A stretch of DNA of 64,000 nt from Kitasatospora sp. MAP5-34 (GCF_029894335.1 NZ_JARXZC010000012.1:1-64000); one strand, 5' to 3'. Shown: positions 1 through 8,691, numbered from the stretch's first letter. Notes: a model not told the origin generated them from the letters alone. A program made the numbers and translations.

Positions 1-87
1 CTCTCCCCGATGGAGTTCGAACAGCAGCACCACGCAGCAGCTAAACTCTCACTCGCAGCATGAACCCCTGTGTCCACAATCCGGGGG

Positions 88-450
88 TCACCTCACAGCC
101 TCCTCGAACTCGTAGTTCCGGCAGTGCTTTTCGAACGCGATCGACGGCCGGTAGCCAAGACCCCGAAGCATCGCGTGCACCGCCACCGGGTCGTCGACCC
201 GGGATTCATGCTCAGGCTTCGAACCGGTGGCCTCGTCAACTCGTGCGCCCTTGTAGGTGAGGACCGAGCGTGTGTCGTCCACGCCGTGGACGGTCCTGAC
301 CCTCAACTCGCGGTCGCTGTCCGCGAGTGAGCCGCCTTGGTCGTAGTAGGTGTCCTGGTACACCTCCGGCCGACCCGGCGCGTACGCCTTCAAGCGCTGC
401 AAGACAGCTGCCGGGCTGCTCACCCGTGCCTTCATCTCGGCTTCGATCAT
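88..450 (-). pseudogene. Truncated class IV adenylate cyclase-like (CYTH) protein
   Basis: The reading frame matches the N-terminal two thirds of class IV adenylate cyclase/CYTH proteins: the N-terminal acidic/basic EAEMKARV strand, then RELRVRTV, LTYKG and the KPEHES stretch, ending at EKHCRNYEF. Family members run to about 170-190 residues, with a further set of strands carrying acidic metal ligands. Here the protein stops after four more residues (EAVR) at a TGA, giving about 120 residues. The missing half would lie in the first 87 bases of the window, and I see no continuation there in any frame. The ATG at 450 is preferred over the GTG-type extension to 492 because the homology starts there. 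It is probably a decayed gene or a deletion junction. A shortened but expressed protein cannot be excluded. Confidence 0.6.
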
Positions 451-531
451 CGCTCGTTCCCGTTCTTGCGCATACCTACTAGGCCTCGGCAACTACCGCT
501 CACACATCTCCGACTCGGCGGTTCGATCTCC

Positions 532-1101
532 CTACGGTCCGCTTGGTCGCGCGGGCTGCGCGCGATGGTGGATCCCCAGGTAGTACGAAATCGCGGTGAG
601 CGAAGGGCCGTCCGTGATCTCCCCTTCAGTCGCAAGCTTGATCACATCCTTGGTCGGGATCCACTCGACCCGGGTTGCCTCGCTGCGGTCCGTGGGCGGG
701 CCGATGTACTGGCAGTCCGTGACGTGGAAACTGCTGAACCGCATGGTCGACAAGCCGCTCAACGCGTAGTAGCTGGTCAGCGGCTCAACCCTGCCGGCGC
801 TCCAGCCTGTCTCCTCCTGGACCTCGCGCCGGATCGCGTCCACGGGCTCCTCGCCAGGGTCGGCCCAGCCCGCCGGAACTTCCCAACCCCAGGAATCGGT
901 GATGAAGCGGTGGCGCCAGAGCAGAAGCATCCGCTCGGTCTCGTCCGTTACGACAGCCGTGGTGGACGCTCGGGGCATGGTGAGGACATGGTGATCGACT
1001 CGCCCGATTCCAGGGATGTCAACGTCATCGAGCCAGACGTTCACGTAGTCACTCCCGTACACGAGCCGCCGGCCGTGGCTCTTCCAGCGCAACTGCCGCA
1101 C
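532..1101 (-). CDS. NUDIX hydrolase
   Basis: 189 residues with a complete Nudix box at residues 78-100: G-x5-E (GWADPGE), then REVQEETG, which is the REx2EExG signature that binds the catalytic metal. The protein would hydrolyse a nucleoside diphosphate linked to another moiety. The substrate cannot be read from sequence. It begins three bases after the stop codon of the HTH regulator upstream (1105-2385), so the two are very likely co-transcribed and translationally coupled. NUDIX proteins paired with XRE-type regulators are common in streptomycetes, but the function of this pair is unknown to me. The C-terminal tail after residue 170 is low complexity. Confidence 0.85.
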   Translation of the reverse strand: MRQLRWKSHGRRLVYGSDYVNVWLDDVDIPGIGRVDHHVLTMPRASTTAVVTDETERMLLLWRHRFITDSWGWEVPAGWADPGEEPVDAIRREVQEETGWSAGRVEPLTSYYALSGLSTMRFSSFHVTDCQYIGPPTDRSEATRVEWIPTKDVIKLATEGEITDGPSLTAISYYLGIHHRAQPARPSGP

Positions 1102-1104
1102 CTC

Positions 1105-2385
1105 TCAGTTCTCAGCGGTGAAGGTCTCGTCATTCAGGCGGCCGGCAAACGCCACTACTGGGGTCATCGTGCGCCAGGGTCTCAGGCTCGACCGGAGGTT
1201 CTCAGCTCGGTTCATGATCGGCTTCACGATGCTGCCATCGGCAATGTCGAGGGCAGCATGCGCGGCGCGACACGCCTCGTCGATCTCGCCCTGCCGAATG
1301 TGGCACTCGGACAGATCGAGAGTCAGCAGCGCTCGCCCCTTGACGTCCACCGGAGCACGCTGATTGATGGCGGCTCCAAGCAGATCGCGCGCGGAGTCGT
1401 AGTCACCCAGGAGGAACAGGCTGCTACCCGCAATGCCGTCAAGTCGGCTCTCATTGAAGAAGTCGATCCCAGACGGCTCGTCAGCACTGCCCAGGAGCGA
1501 CGCGGCTTGACCCAGAGCAGCAAGTGCGGCCGATCTGTTGCCTGCGGCGGCGTGGGCCCGAGCGCTGCTGGCACTGATCCATGCACGCCTTCGGGCCGGG
1601 CCTGCTGCCGCAAGCTGCTCGGCATGCGAGAGCAGCTTCACGGCGTCGGACGACCGTCTGGAGAAGAACGGGCCAATGCTCTGCATCGTGAGCAACCAAG
1701 CCATCAATGCCTCGTCTCCTGCTTCGTCGGCTGCCACCGCCCCCACACGAAGCAGCTCGCTTGACCGCTCATTGTCGCCAATGTCGAGAAAGGCGTTGCT
1801 GATCAGCCCGGCTAGCACTCCGATGAGCTGGACGCTCCTCCGCCTGACCTTGAGGGATTGGGAGTGATCAAGCATCTGATGGATCTTCACCATCTGCTTG
1901 GTCATGGTCGGGATGAGCCGGCCGGGAGGACTCGACGGGTAGAGCGCCGCGTTTCGGAACACTGCCGCTTCCAGCTCTGTCAACGCAGCGTCGCTGACAG
2001 ACGATCGCGTTAGCGAATCAATGATCTCCATCGAGGCCAGTCCCCCACCACAGCCTTCAATGTCGGATGCGGGCAACGACACTTGAGGCAACGTGGCCTC
2101 CCAGGGACGCGGGGCGAGTCCGAGCAGATGTCCTGGGACCCGGAGTGCGTCAGCAATCTGGATGATCTTCTCGTACGTGGTGATGCTGCCTTCGCCTCTC
2201 GCGAGCTTCCCAACCCTCTCGGGCTTGATCTCGCAAGCTTCGGCTGTCTTCGAATAGCTGATGCCCGCCCACTTGCGGGCCAGAGCGAAGACCTCGCCGA
2301 AGTCGTGGCGTTCGAGGGCAGAGCGCATGTCAGCGCGCGCCAGGACATCTGTCGGCAAGGCTGCCGCGGAGGCGTAGGCCGTCAT
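1105..2385 (-). CDS. XRE-family HTH transcriptional regulator with helical C-terminal domain
   Basis: The N-terminal part carries a lambda-repressor-type helix-turn-helix (segment GISYSKTAEACEIKPERVGK, then ARGEGSITTYEKIIQIADAL), as in the XRE family. The remaining 300 or so residues are alpha-helical and rich in A/L/R, resembling the TPR-like sensor region of streptomycete XRE/BldD-like or Cro/C1 regulators. I chose the ATG at 2385. A TTG at 2427 is also open, but it lies only 10 bases from a good -10 hexamer. The gene precedes the NUDIX gene with a three-base gap and probably forms a bicistronic unit with it. Two GTACCC copies 13 bp apart sit over the putative promoter and may be its own binding site. 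Confidence 0.82.
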   Translation of the reverse strand: MTAYASAAALPTDVLARADMRSALERHDFGEVFALARKWAGISYSKTAEACEIKPERVGKLARGEGSITTYEKIIQIADALRVPGHLLGLAPRPWEATLPQVSLPASDIEGCGGGLASMEIIDSLTRSSVSDAALTELEAAVFRNAALYPSSPPGRLIPTMTKQMVKIHQMLDHSQSLKVRRRSVQLIGVLAGLISNAFLDIGDNERSSELLRVGAVAADEAGDEALMAWLLTMQSIGPFFSRRSSDAVKLLSHAEQLAAAGPARRRAWISASSARAHAAAGNRSAALAALGQAASLLGSADEPSGIDFFNESRLDGIAGSSLFLLGDYDSARDLLGAAINQRAPVDVKGRALLTLDLSECHIRQGEIDEACRAAHAALDIADGSIVKPIMNRAENLRSSLRPWRTMTPVVAFAGRLNDETFTAEN

Positions 2386-2436
2386 CCCTGTTCCCGTGCA
2401 GTTGTACTGACAATCCGTCGCGTCCAACTAACCGCG

Positions 2437-2458
2437 AGTGTACCCATCATGAGTACCC
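2437..2458 (-). promoter_or_regulatory. Putative promoter/operator of the XRE-NUDIX pair
   Basis: On the minus strand there is a TACACT -10 hexamer (2437-2442) overlapped by one of two direct GGGTAC copies (2440-2445 and 2453-2458). No convincing -35 is visible, which is common in streptomycete promoters. Binding of the XRE protein to the direct repeats is inference. Confidence 0.35.
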
Positions 2459-2556
2459 CCCGCTGGGGAAGACGGCTTCACCTGCTCTGGAGGAACCTGC
2501 TTGATGCGGCCCGCTGCAAGGCCGCGTCGGGCGAGCTTGGCTGACGGAGGCGGGGC

Positions 2557-2997
2557 GTGGTTGTGTCCGGAACCGAAGTGGAGCAGAGACCGGCCACCCG
2601 TGCGGGTGAGCGGTCATATTGGTTGCGTCGCCACCGGAAGTCGGCTGGCACTGCCCGGCGACTGTTGCGTGAGTTCCTCGGCGATCTGGATGGCGGCGAA
2701 CTCTTCGTAGATGTCGGTGAGTTGTTGCTTTCGGAGTTGGTCACCAACTCGCTGAAGCATGCGCGGGTGTCGCCGGGTCGGTTGATCGCGGTCCGATTCG
2801 AGCTACGGGATGAGCTGCTACAAGTCGAGGTTCATGACGCCAGTGGTGAGCGACCGGAACTACGAACGCTCGCGGGTGCTGATGACGAGTCGGGGCGTGG
2901 GCTATGGCTGGTGGAGTCGCTGGCGGTGGCGTGGGGGTGCTGTCCGCGTCCAGGTGGGGTCGGGAAGTTCGCGTGGGCGCTGGTTGGTCCGTCGTGA
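2557..2997 (+). CDS. RsbW-like ATP-binding protein (HATPase_c, anti-sigma-factor type)
   Basis: 146 residues with the GHKL ATP-binding fold of streptomycete anti-sigma-factor-like kinases: N-box ELVTNSLKHA (residues 60-69), G1 box VHDASGERP (about 92-100) and G2-like ESGRGLWLVE (111-120). Such proteins phosphorylate or sequester an anti-anti-sigma factor or a sigma factor. No cognate sigma factor or STAS partner is encoded nearby. The GTG start has GGAGG six bases upstream. The stop overlaps the next ATG (TGATG at 2995-2999), so a small downstream ORF is probably coupled. The XRE regulator gene is divergent, with 171 bases between the two starts. Confidence 0.85.
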   Translation: MVVSGTEVEQRPATRAGERSYWLRRHRKSAGTARRLLREFLGDLDGGELFVDVGELLLSELVTNSLKHARVSPGRLIAVRFELRDELLQVEVHDASGERPELRTLAGADDESGRGLWLVESLAVAWGCCPRPGGVGKFAWALVGPS

Positions 2998-3089
2998 TGC
3001 GGGTCAAGCAGCCAGCACAAGTGAAGGCGTCACGCTGCTCCCACCCCAGTGCGGGGCGGCGGACGGGGATGGGCATGGTGGCGACGTGA
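2997..3089 (+). CDS. Possible 30-residue coupled ORF
   Basis: The ATG overlaps the stop of the RsbW-like gene (TGATG), and its TGA overlaps the GTG start of the next ORF (GTGA). The product would be a short basic peptide with one Cys and several Ser/Arg residues. I do not recognise it. Overlap at both ends argues that it is translated to pass ribosomes along, but the length makes a chance ORF possible. Confidence 0.35.
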   Translation: MRVKQPAQVKASRCSHPSAGRRTGMGMVAT

Positions 3090-3349
3090 CAGATCCCCCG
3101 ACATGGGTGACCGAGCTGGCAGCAAGCCTCCAGATGATCATCAACTGCACTACCCCACCTAGGATTTGGCGGTCCGTTGGTGACGGGTACCGCGTGGTGG
3201 TCGACCTCGAAGTACCGCCGGACTCCATCAGCGCCGCTCAAGTCCTCGCCCTTCAGGCCGCCCTGTCCGGTGCCGGGACGTGGGGCGTCGCCACCAAGAG
3301 CAGGGCCCGGAAGGTCATCTGGGCCGAACTGGACCAGGTAGTGACGTGA
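3086..3349 (+). CDS. Small conserved-looking protein of unknown function
   Basis: 87 residues from a GTG that overlaps the preceding stop. The protein has an N-terminal helix (WVTELAASLQMII), a central strand segment GDGYRVVVDLEV and a C-terminal basic end. I recognise no domain. The context just 3' of an RsbW-like ATPase, in an overlapping chain, suggests a role with that protein. The 13-base string GACGTGACAGAxC is found both at its start and at its stop, as if the junction sequence had been duplicated. Confidence 0.55.
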   Translation: MTDPPTWVTELAASLQMIINCTTPPRIWRSVGDGYRVVVDLEVPPDSISAAQVLALQAALSGAGTWGVATKSRARKVIWAELDQVVT

Positions 3350-3362
3350 CAGACCCGAGAGG

Positions 3363-3686
3363 ATGCACCCAGTGAGGCTGGCAAAGCACGCGAGCTCTGC
3401 GACCCCGGCGCGCGCGGCGCGGCCGGTCACCGTCGAGATCGAGAGAGTGATCGCTCCCGCGACGTTCCCGAACCTCCGATCCGCGACCGACGCCCTCTGG
3501 ACGTCACTACGCGCCCTGCCCCTCGGCTCGACGCAGTACGAGGCGTACAAGCTGTTCTTCGGCCCCGATGTCGTCGAGCGGGTCTCCGAGTTCCTGGACC
3601 GGGACGGACACCTGCACCTCTGCTTCGCCCTCCAGGGCCGACCTCACTCCGTGTGGATCCGCCCCACCGACGAGACCGCGCGGTGA
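3363..3686 (+). CDS. Hypothetical small protein
   Basis: 107 residues beginning 13 bases after the previous stop, with GAGG just upstream of the ATG and an in-frame GTG three codons later as an alternative start. The sequence is soluble, with a central helical segment SATDALWTSLRALP and a C-terminal strand pair HLCFALQGR. I recognise no family. It is the last member of the co-directional chain that starts with the RsbW-like ATPase. The downstream region to 3830 has no gene and separates the chain from the convergent serine hydrolase gene. Confidence 0.55.
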   Translation: MHPVRLAKHASSATPARAARPVTVEIERVIAPATFPNLRSATDALWTSLRALPLGSTQYEAYKLFFGPDVVERVSEFLDRDGHLHLCFALQGRPHSVWIRPTDETAR

Positions 3687-3829
3687 TCCGGCGGGGCCTG
3701 ACGTCGCTCGGCGGCACCCGGCAGCCGCACGCCGGTAGGCCCCGCGTTCGCGCGAGGCGCGCGGGCACGGAGCCTACCGGTACCGGACGGGCCCCAGGCG
3801 GGCCCGTCCGGCGTGCGTCAGTGTGTGCG

Positions 3830-4867
3830 TCAGTGCGTGGCGGGTGCGGCGAACGGGGCCGAGCCGTCGGAGACCTCGGGTGCGTGGGTGCCCTGGCTCT
3901 GCGGGGCCACTGCGGAACTGTGGGTTCCGGTGGTGGGGTTGAGGTCGTGGTGTACTGCCGAGGCGATCGCCTGGATGGTGTCTATCCCGTACTCCTCGGT
4001 GGCGTTGTCCTGGGTCAGGATCGCCATCCGGTAGTCCTTGGTCGGGCTGGTGAAGATGCCCAGGCTGTGTACCCGCCAGCCGTGGGTCGCGCGGGGCAGC
4101 CAGCCGTTCTTCACGTGCGTGGAGATCCCGGCCGGCGCGCCGTAGGGGGTGCCCCAACGCTGGTCGGCCTCGACCTGGCTCATCAGGCTCAGGCCGTAGG
4201 CCTTTGCGCCCGGCTTGATCACGTTCGGGTTGCCGGTGTAGACGTCCAGCGCCTTCAGTTCGTCGGCTGCGGTTATCTGCGTGAGACCCCAGTAGCCGGC
4301 GGTGCCCAGCTGGGTGTCGTTCATCCCGGCCAGCTTCAGGAAGGCCTGGAGGCGGGGCATGCCCAGGCTGTTCCACAGGTTGGTGGCCGCCGTGTTGTCG
4401 GAGGCCGTGATCATCTGCTGGAGGTTGCTGTCCTCCCAGTCGGTCAGGTACCGGTTCTCGTCCTCGGCGCGGCGCAGCACGGCGCCCATGATGGTCGCCT
4501 TGATGACGCTCGCCGAGTCGAAGTGCAGGGAGGGCTGGTAGGTGCAGGAGACGCCGGTCTTGGCATCCGATATCGCGAAGGCCATGGTGTCCTGGCGGCC
4601 GGTCATCGCCTTCGCGATGTCCTGGGACAGGCGGGCGGCCAGCTGGGGGTTCTGCGCGGAGGAGCAGTAAGCCGGGGTGCTCGGCACGGGCTTCGGCACC
4701 GGCTTGGGTGCGGGCGCGGGCTTGGGTACGGGCTTGGGCGCCGGGCCGGGCGTCGCCGCCTGCGCGCCGACGGGTACGGCGAACGCCAGCAGCGTCGCCG
4801 CCGCACCGGCGGCCAGGCGGGCCAGCGGGCGACGTATGCGGGTACGGGTGCGGGGGAGAGCTGTCAC
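3830..4867 (-). CDS. Secreted serine hydrolase of the beta-lactamase/penicillin-binding superfamily
   Basis: 345 residues from the GTG at 4867, which has AAGGGA upstream and immediately precedes a typical signal peptide (basic n-region, hydrophobic stretch at about 14-32, AQA-like cleavage site). A Pro/Lys linker of alternating KPVPKP units follows (about 40-63). The catalytic domain shows the three expected motifs: S120-V-I-K123 (nucleophile and general base), S156-D-N and K253-N-G in place of KTG. This is a secreted serine hydrolase acting on peptidoglycan peptides or beta-lactams. Class A beta-lactamases have an Omega-loop glutamate that I cannot place with confidence, so resistance should not be assumed. 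Confidence 0.85.
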   Translation of the reverse strand: MTALPRTRTRIRRPLARLAAGAAATLLAFAVPVGAQAATPGPAPKPVPKPAPAPKPVPKPVPSTPAYCSSAQNPQLAARLSQDIAKAMTGRQDTMAFAISDAKTGVSCTYQPSLHFDSASVIKATIMGAVLRRAEDENRYLTDWEDSNLQQMITASDNTAATNLWNSLGMPRLQAFLKLAGMNDTQLGTAGYWGLTQITAADELKALDVYTGNPNVIKPGAKAYGLSLMSQVEADQRWGTPYGAPAGISTHVKNGWLPRATHGWRVHSLGIFTSPTKDYRMAILTQDNATEEYGIDTIQAIASAVHHDLNPTTGTHSSAVAPQSQGTHAPEVSDGSAPFAAPATH

Positions 4868-5055
4868 GAGAAGAAAATCCCTTCGAGAGACGGGGGTACC
4901 TGCCCCGGGACGAAGTGGATCGACCCGGGGACAGGAGGTATCACGCACCGTCAGATATCTCGGTTCCAGAGCCACGTGGTGTGCTCGTTCGCGCGATTAT
5001 TCCCGGGCCCCATTCCGGGGTCGACACCGACCCCGGAGCGCCGCGTACTGTCTCG

Positions 5056-5922
5056 TCAGACCGTGGTCCGCTCCACGGGAATCCAGAGCTGGGTGTCCGA
5101 CTGCGTCCAGTCCTGGGACGGCCGGGTGCGCAGGATCTCCGGCCCCGGCCGGCTCGCGTACGGGTTGGACGGGAACCACTCTGTGAACACGTCCCGCCAG
5201 AGGTGCTGAAGCGCCTCCGGGTACGGGCCGGAGTTCTCGAAGACGGCCCAGGTGCCCGCCGGGACGGTGAGGGCGTCCAGGTCCTCGGGGGCCTCGGCGC
5301 CGGTCACCACCGCGTGCCAGTAGTCGTGTTCGCTACCTTCCTCACGGCTGGCGGAGTGGTACACGATCACCGAGAGGATGCCCTCGGGGTCCTGGTCGGA
5401 CAGGCTCGTGACGCGCTGCACAGTCTCCGGTCCAATGCTCTGGATGTGCTCCAGGATGTGCGGGTTCACGCCCTCGTAGATGAGCGGGACGGTGGCCATC
5501 CTGCCCACGACCCGGAACTCTTCCTTCTCCACGATCCGGTACTTCATGGTGCTGCTCCCTTCGATGACGAGGCGGAAGGACATCCGGGACTGGGACTGCA
5601 GCACCGCACCGGTCCGCCTGGCCTCGCCAGGACCGACCCCGTGCACCGCACGGAACGCCCGCGCGAACGCCTCGGCGGATCCGTAGCCGTAGCGCACCGC
5701 GATGTCCAGCAGCGTCCGCTCCCCGCCGAGCACCTCGGCCCCGGCGACGGTCAGGCGCCTGCGCCGGACGTACTCCGACAACGGCATGCCCGCCAACATG
5801 GAGAACATCCGCCGCAGGTGGTACTCGGACGTGAGAGCGATGCGGGCCAGCTCGGCCACCTCGATCTGCTGGTCGAGGTGGCGCTCGATGTGCTCCATCG
5901 CCTGGTTCAGCCGTTCCAGCAT
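5056..5922 (-). CDS. AraC-family regulator with GyrI-like effector domain
   Basis: 288 residues. Residues 1-105 form the AraC double helix-turn-helix (IALTSEYHLRRMFSMLAGM and later YGYGSAEAFARAFRAVHG). Residues 125-288 are a GyrI/BmrR-like small-molecule binding domain beginning KYRIVEKEEFRVVG and including the typical aromatic cluster. This is the Rob/SoxS-like architecture, often controlling efflux or drug response. The ATG at 5922 is chosen over 5946 because GGGAGG lies eight bases upstream. No transporter gene is adjacent. The neighbour, the serine hydrolase, lies 189 bases downstream on the same strand and may or may not be its target. Confidence 0.88.
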   Translation of the reverse strand: MLERLNQAMEHIERHLDQQIEVAELARIALTSEYHLRRMFSMLAGMPLSEYVRRRRLTVAGAEVLGGERTLLDIAVRYGYGSAEAFARAFRAVHGVGPGEARRTGAVLQSQSRMSFRLVIEGSSTMKYRIVEKEEFRVVGRMATVPLIYEGVNPHILEHIQSIGPETVQRVTSLSDQDPEGILSVIVYHSASREEGSEHDYWHAVVTGAEAPEDLDALTVPAGTWAVFENSGPYPEALQHLWRDVFTEWFPSNPYASRPGPEILRTRPSQDWTQSDTQLWIPVERTTV

Positions 5923-6057
5923 CCCGGTCTCCCTCCCTTTCGACACTCACCCTAGGAACGGCCCGCCCTGCCGCACCCGACATCCTGTGCCCGCTTCGGT
6001 CGGGGTGCGGGAGGCCGCCGGCCCGCCGTCGGAAACCTCGGCGGGCCGGAACGCAGC

Positions 6058-6098
6058 GCGGCCCCGCGCACTCCCCTGACGGGAGTTCGCGGGGCCGC
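6058..6098 (-). terminator. Hairpin terminator after the lipoprotein gene
   Basis: An inverted repeat with GCGGCCCCGCG arms followed by an inner ACTCCC/GGGAGT pair around a CTGA loop, 18 bases past the stop codon at 6116. It lacks a T tract, as is usual in streptomycetes. Confidence 0.6.
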
Positions 6099-6115
6099 AG
6101 CCGGGTGCGGGAGCG

Positions 6116-7429
6116 TCAGTTCTGGGCGCCGGCGCCGGTCAGGAGGGCCTTGATCTGGTCGTAGCTCATGCCACCCTGGTTCATGATCTTGAGCTGGGCC
6201 TCGGGGATGCCGGCCTTGGTGAGCTCCTTGATCTGGGCGTCCGTCAGCGGCGTGGCCGGCTTGCCGGGCGTGATCCCGCCCGCACCGGGACCCGCACCGA
6301 GACCCGCGCCGAGGCCGCCGCCGGCGCCCTTGGCGAACATGCCCATCATGCTGGTGATGTCCGACATGCCGAACTCGGTGGCGCCGGTCGGCGCCTCCAG
6401 CGGGGCGACGTCCTGACCGAAGGCGAGCTTGATCGGCAGGTGGACGTCCGGGCCGGCCTTCTCGGCCAGCTGGGCGAGGTCGAAGGAGACCGAGGAGAGC
6501 GCGCCGCCCTTGAGGTACAGGTCGACGTTGATCTTCTTGTCCGGGACGGTGGTCGGGACCGAGCCCGGCAGCTTGTCACCGTTCGGGATGGACTTGGCGA
6601 ACGGCTTGACCGCGTTCAGGAAGCCCTGGGCCAGGCCGCGCGCCGGGGCGCTGGCGACGATGTGGTCGACGCCGTCCTTGGTGCCCTGGTCGTCGAAGGT
6701 GAGGTTGTGCGACAGCACGTCCTTGAGCGAGGCCGTCAGGTCCTTGGCCACCTTGGGGTCGATCGAGGGCGCGGCGGACGGCGAGGCCGACCCTGCGGCG
6801 CCCGCCAGCGCACCGAGCTTGGGGTCCTTGGCGAGCTGCTGAAGCAGGGTCGGGTCGATGCTGAGCCACTTGCCGGCCAGCGCGTCCTTGACGACCTTCA
6901 GCTCCGGCGGGAGCTGACCGGCGACGGTGTTCAGCTCGGCCGGGTCCTTGCCCGCCAACTTGGCGATCCCCGCCGCGTCGAACTTCAGGTAGGGCTTGCC
7001 GGCGATCAGCCTGACGTCGGCGTAGGTCGTCCCGCTCTTGCCCGCGAGGACGTAGGACAGGTTGACGTCCTTCACCCCGGCGAACGCGTCGAGGTCGCCG
7101 GACGCCTGCGGCGTCTTGGGAGCGACGTCCTTCAGCGGCTTGTCCGAGCTGACCGAGACGGCGAGGCTCAGCTCGGCGATCGTGGCGGCCGACTTCGCGT
7201 CGACAGTGCCGCCGGCCGACTTCTCGAAGGCGACGATCTGATCGGCCGTCGCGTCGAAGGACACCTCGGCCTTGAACGTCTTCGCATCTCCCAGCTTCCC
7301 GAAGGCCCCCGAGACCTTCTGGGCCGTGGTCAGCTGAGTGACCGTCCCACAGGCGGCCAGGCCGCCGACGAGCACTCCGGTGCAAGCGGTGGTGGCCAGC
7401 ACGGTGCGGACGGTCCCGCGTATGGTCAT
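6116..7429 (-). CDS. Putative lipoprotein of unknown function
   Basis: 437 residues from the ATG at 7429, with AGGAG 12 bases upstream. The N-terminus is a lipoprotein signal peptide (VLVGGLAAC lipobox, cysteine at about residue 27). The mature protein is long and mixed alpha/beta, with several internal hydrophilic segments and a C-terminal Gly/Pro-rich stretch followed by a helical tail ending KALLTGAGAQN. It resembles the large family of actinobacterial secreted lipoproteins often grouped near LppX/LprG-type beta-sandwich proteins, but I see no diagnostic motif. It is flanked by an envelope hydrolase and a MerR regulator. Confidence 0.75.
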   Translation of the reverse strand: MTIRGTVRTVLATTACTGVLVGGLAACGTVTQLTTAQKVSGAFGKLGDAKTFKAEVSFDATADQIVAFEKSAGGTVDAKSAATIAELSLAVSVSSDKPLKDVAPKTPQASGDLDAFAGVKDVNLSYVLAGKSGTTYADVRLIAGKPYLKFDAAGIAKLAGKDPAELNTVAGQLPPELKVVKDALAGKWLSIDPTLLQQLAKDPKLGALAGAAGSASPSAAPSIDPKVAKDLTASLKDVLSHNLTFDDQGTKDGVDHIVASAPARGLAQGFLNAVKPFAKSIPNGDKLPGSVPTTVPDKKINVDLYLKGGALSSVSFDLAQLAEKAGPDVHLPIKLAFGQDVAPLEAPTGATEFGMSDITSMMGMFAKGAGGGLGAGLGAGPGAGGITPGKPATPLTDAQIKELTKAGIPEAQLKIMNQGGMSYDQIKALLTGAGAQN

Positions 7430-7657
7430 GTTGATGGCAATCTCCTGTGGAACGGCGGCCCGTACGCAGCCGGAAGCCGGCCACGCTGCACCTGTGCGAT
7501 GGACGCACAGAGAAACATAAATCGCACACGGGCGCGCGCGAATATCGCCCCTGGTCAGGGGTGAGCACAAGGTATCCCAACGGTCCGACAGCCCCGGCAG
7601 TGGCTCGGCATTCGAACGGCCACCCACCGCCGGGGCTGCGAGGCTGCGCCCCGAGAG

Positions 7658-8605
7658 CTACAACCCGGCCCGCAGGCCGGCGGTCAGCCAGTCGAAGGCC
7701 GGGGCCAGGCTCGGCATGACGGGCCAACCGTTGATCACCGCGATGAGCTGCCAGTACCGCTCGTAACGCGGGTCGTTCCCGGCCGCCATCCGCTCCAGCA
7801 GCCAGACCCGGAACTCCCGCCCGTCCGCGCGGCCGAAGAGCTCCGCGAACGCACCGGCGAGTTCGTCGATCACCGGCACGGCGGCCGCCTCGGCGGGCGT
7901 GATGCCCGTCGCCCGGGCCGCGCCGGTCCGCTCCTGGACCAGCTCCACCAGCCGATGGTCTTCGGCGGTGCCGGTCCGCCCGCCCTCGGCGCGCTCCTTC
8001 GCCTGGTAAGCGGCCGCCTTCCGGATACCGGCGCGGAAGTCCGGATCCTGTACGAGTTCGGCCAACTCGATCCAGGCGTCGGCCTGTTCGGGCGTCGGCT
8101 CCGCCGGCAGCTCGGGCATCGCACCGCGCATCTTGGCGATGAACTCGGGCCCGACGTCGAGCCCTTCGAAGGCCTCGTCGATGAAGTCGTTGATCAGGCT
8201 TCGGCGTTCCTGATCGGTGAGCTTGGCGAGCTTGTGCATGAGTTCCAACTCCTCCGGTGTGGACCCGCGTCTGGCCACCGCTCGCAGGACGGCCCGGCGC
8301 AGCCGGAGTGTCCGGATCTGCACGTCCAGGGCCTCGGCGTGCACGGCCGCGACCTCGGCGACGGTGATCTCGCGGTCCAGCACCTGCTGGATGGTGGCGA
8401 GGTCGACACCGAGGTCGCGCAGCGTACGGACGAGGTCGAGGCGGGCGAGCGCTTCCCGGCCGTAGAGCCGGTAGCCGGCGGGTGTGCGGTCGGTCGGCGG
8501 CACCACCCCGGCATCGGACCAGAACCGGATGGTCTTGACCGTGAGACCGGTCAACCGGGCCAGTTCACCGATGGTGCGGAGGGCGTCGTCGTCCATGTCC
8601 ACCAC
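7658..8605 (-). CDS. MerR-family transcriptional regulator
   Basis: N-terminal winged HTH (IGELARLTGLTVKTIRFW, then the wing region ending YRLYGREALARLDLVRTLR), followed by a dimerisation helix and a long C-terminal domain of about 200 residues. There is no obvious TipAS or metal-binding Cys cluster, so the ligand is unknown. The GTG at 8605 has AGGGGAGG seven bases upstream. An internal ATG at 8596 is a second possible start. The adjacent L,D-transpeptidase gene is 87 bases upstream on the same strand. MerR proteins usually act on their own promoter, and an inverted repeat is present there. Confidence 0.85.
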   Translation of the reverse strand: MVDMDDDALRTIGELARLTGLTVKTIRFWSDAGVVPPTDRTPAGYRLYGREALARLDLVRTLRDLGVDLATIQQVLDREITVAEVAAVHAEALDVQIRTLRLRRAVLRAVARRGSTPEELELMHKLAKLTDQERRSLINDFIDEAFEGLDVGPEFIAKMRGAMPELPAEPTPEQADAWIELAELVQDPDFRAGIRKAAAYQAKERAEGGRTGTAEDHRLVELVQERTGAARATGITPAEAAAVPVIDELAGAFAELFGRADGREFRVWLLERMAAGNDPRYERYWQLIAVINGWPVMPSLAPAFDWLTAGLRAGL

Positions 8606-8613
8606 CCTGGGGC

Positions 8614-8628
8614 CTCCCCTTGCTGGAG
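8614..8628 (-). promoter_or_regulatory. Candidate MerR operator (CTCC-N7-GGAG dyad)
   Basis: The plus strand carries ctcc at 8614-8617 and ggag at 8625-8628, a dyad overlapping the ribosome-binding site of the MerR gene. MerR-family operators in streptomycetes are commonly short G/C dyads at the promoter. Assignment as its own operator is inference. Confidence 0.35.
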
Positions 8629-8691
8629 ACTCAAGCGTAAAGACACTCGGGAGACCGAAAGATACGCGGGGCTCTGGCTGCCGACGGCCGG

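Noticed and set aside
1-30. tRNA-like GTTCGAA sequence and possible integration site at the left edge
   Set aside because: Only the T-loop-like string is present; no cloverleaf can be completed inside the window.
3830-4867. Beta-lactamase resistance determinant
   Set aside because: SxxK, SDN and KNG are present but the class A Omega-loop glutamate could not be confirmed, so only the superfamily is called.
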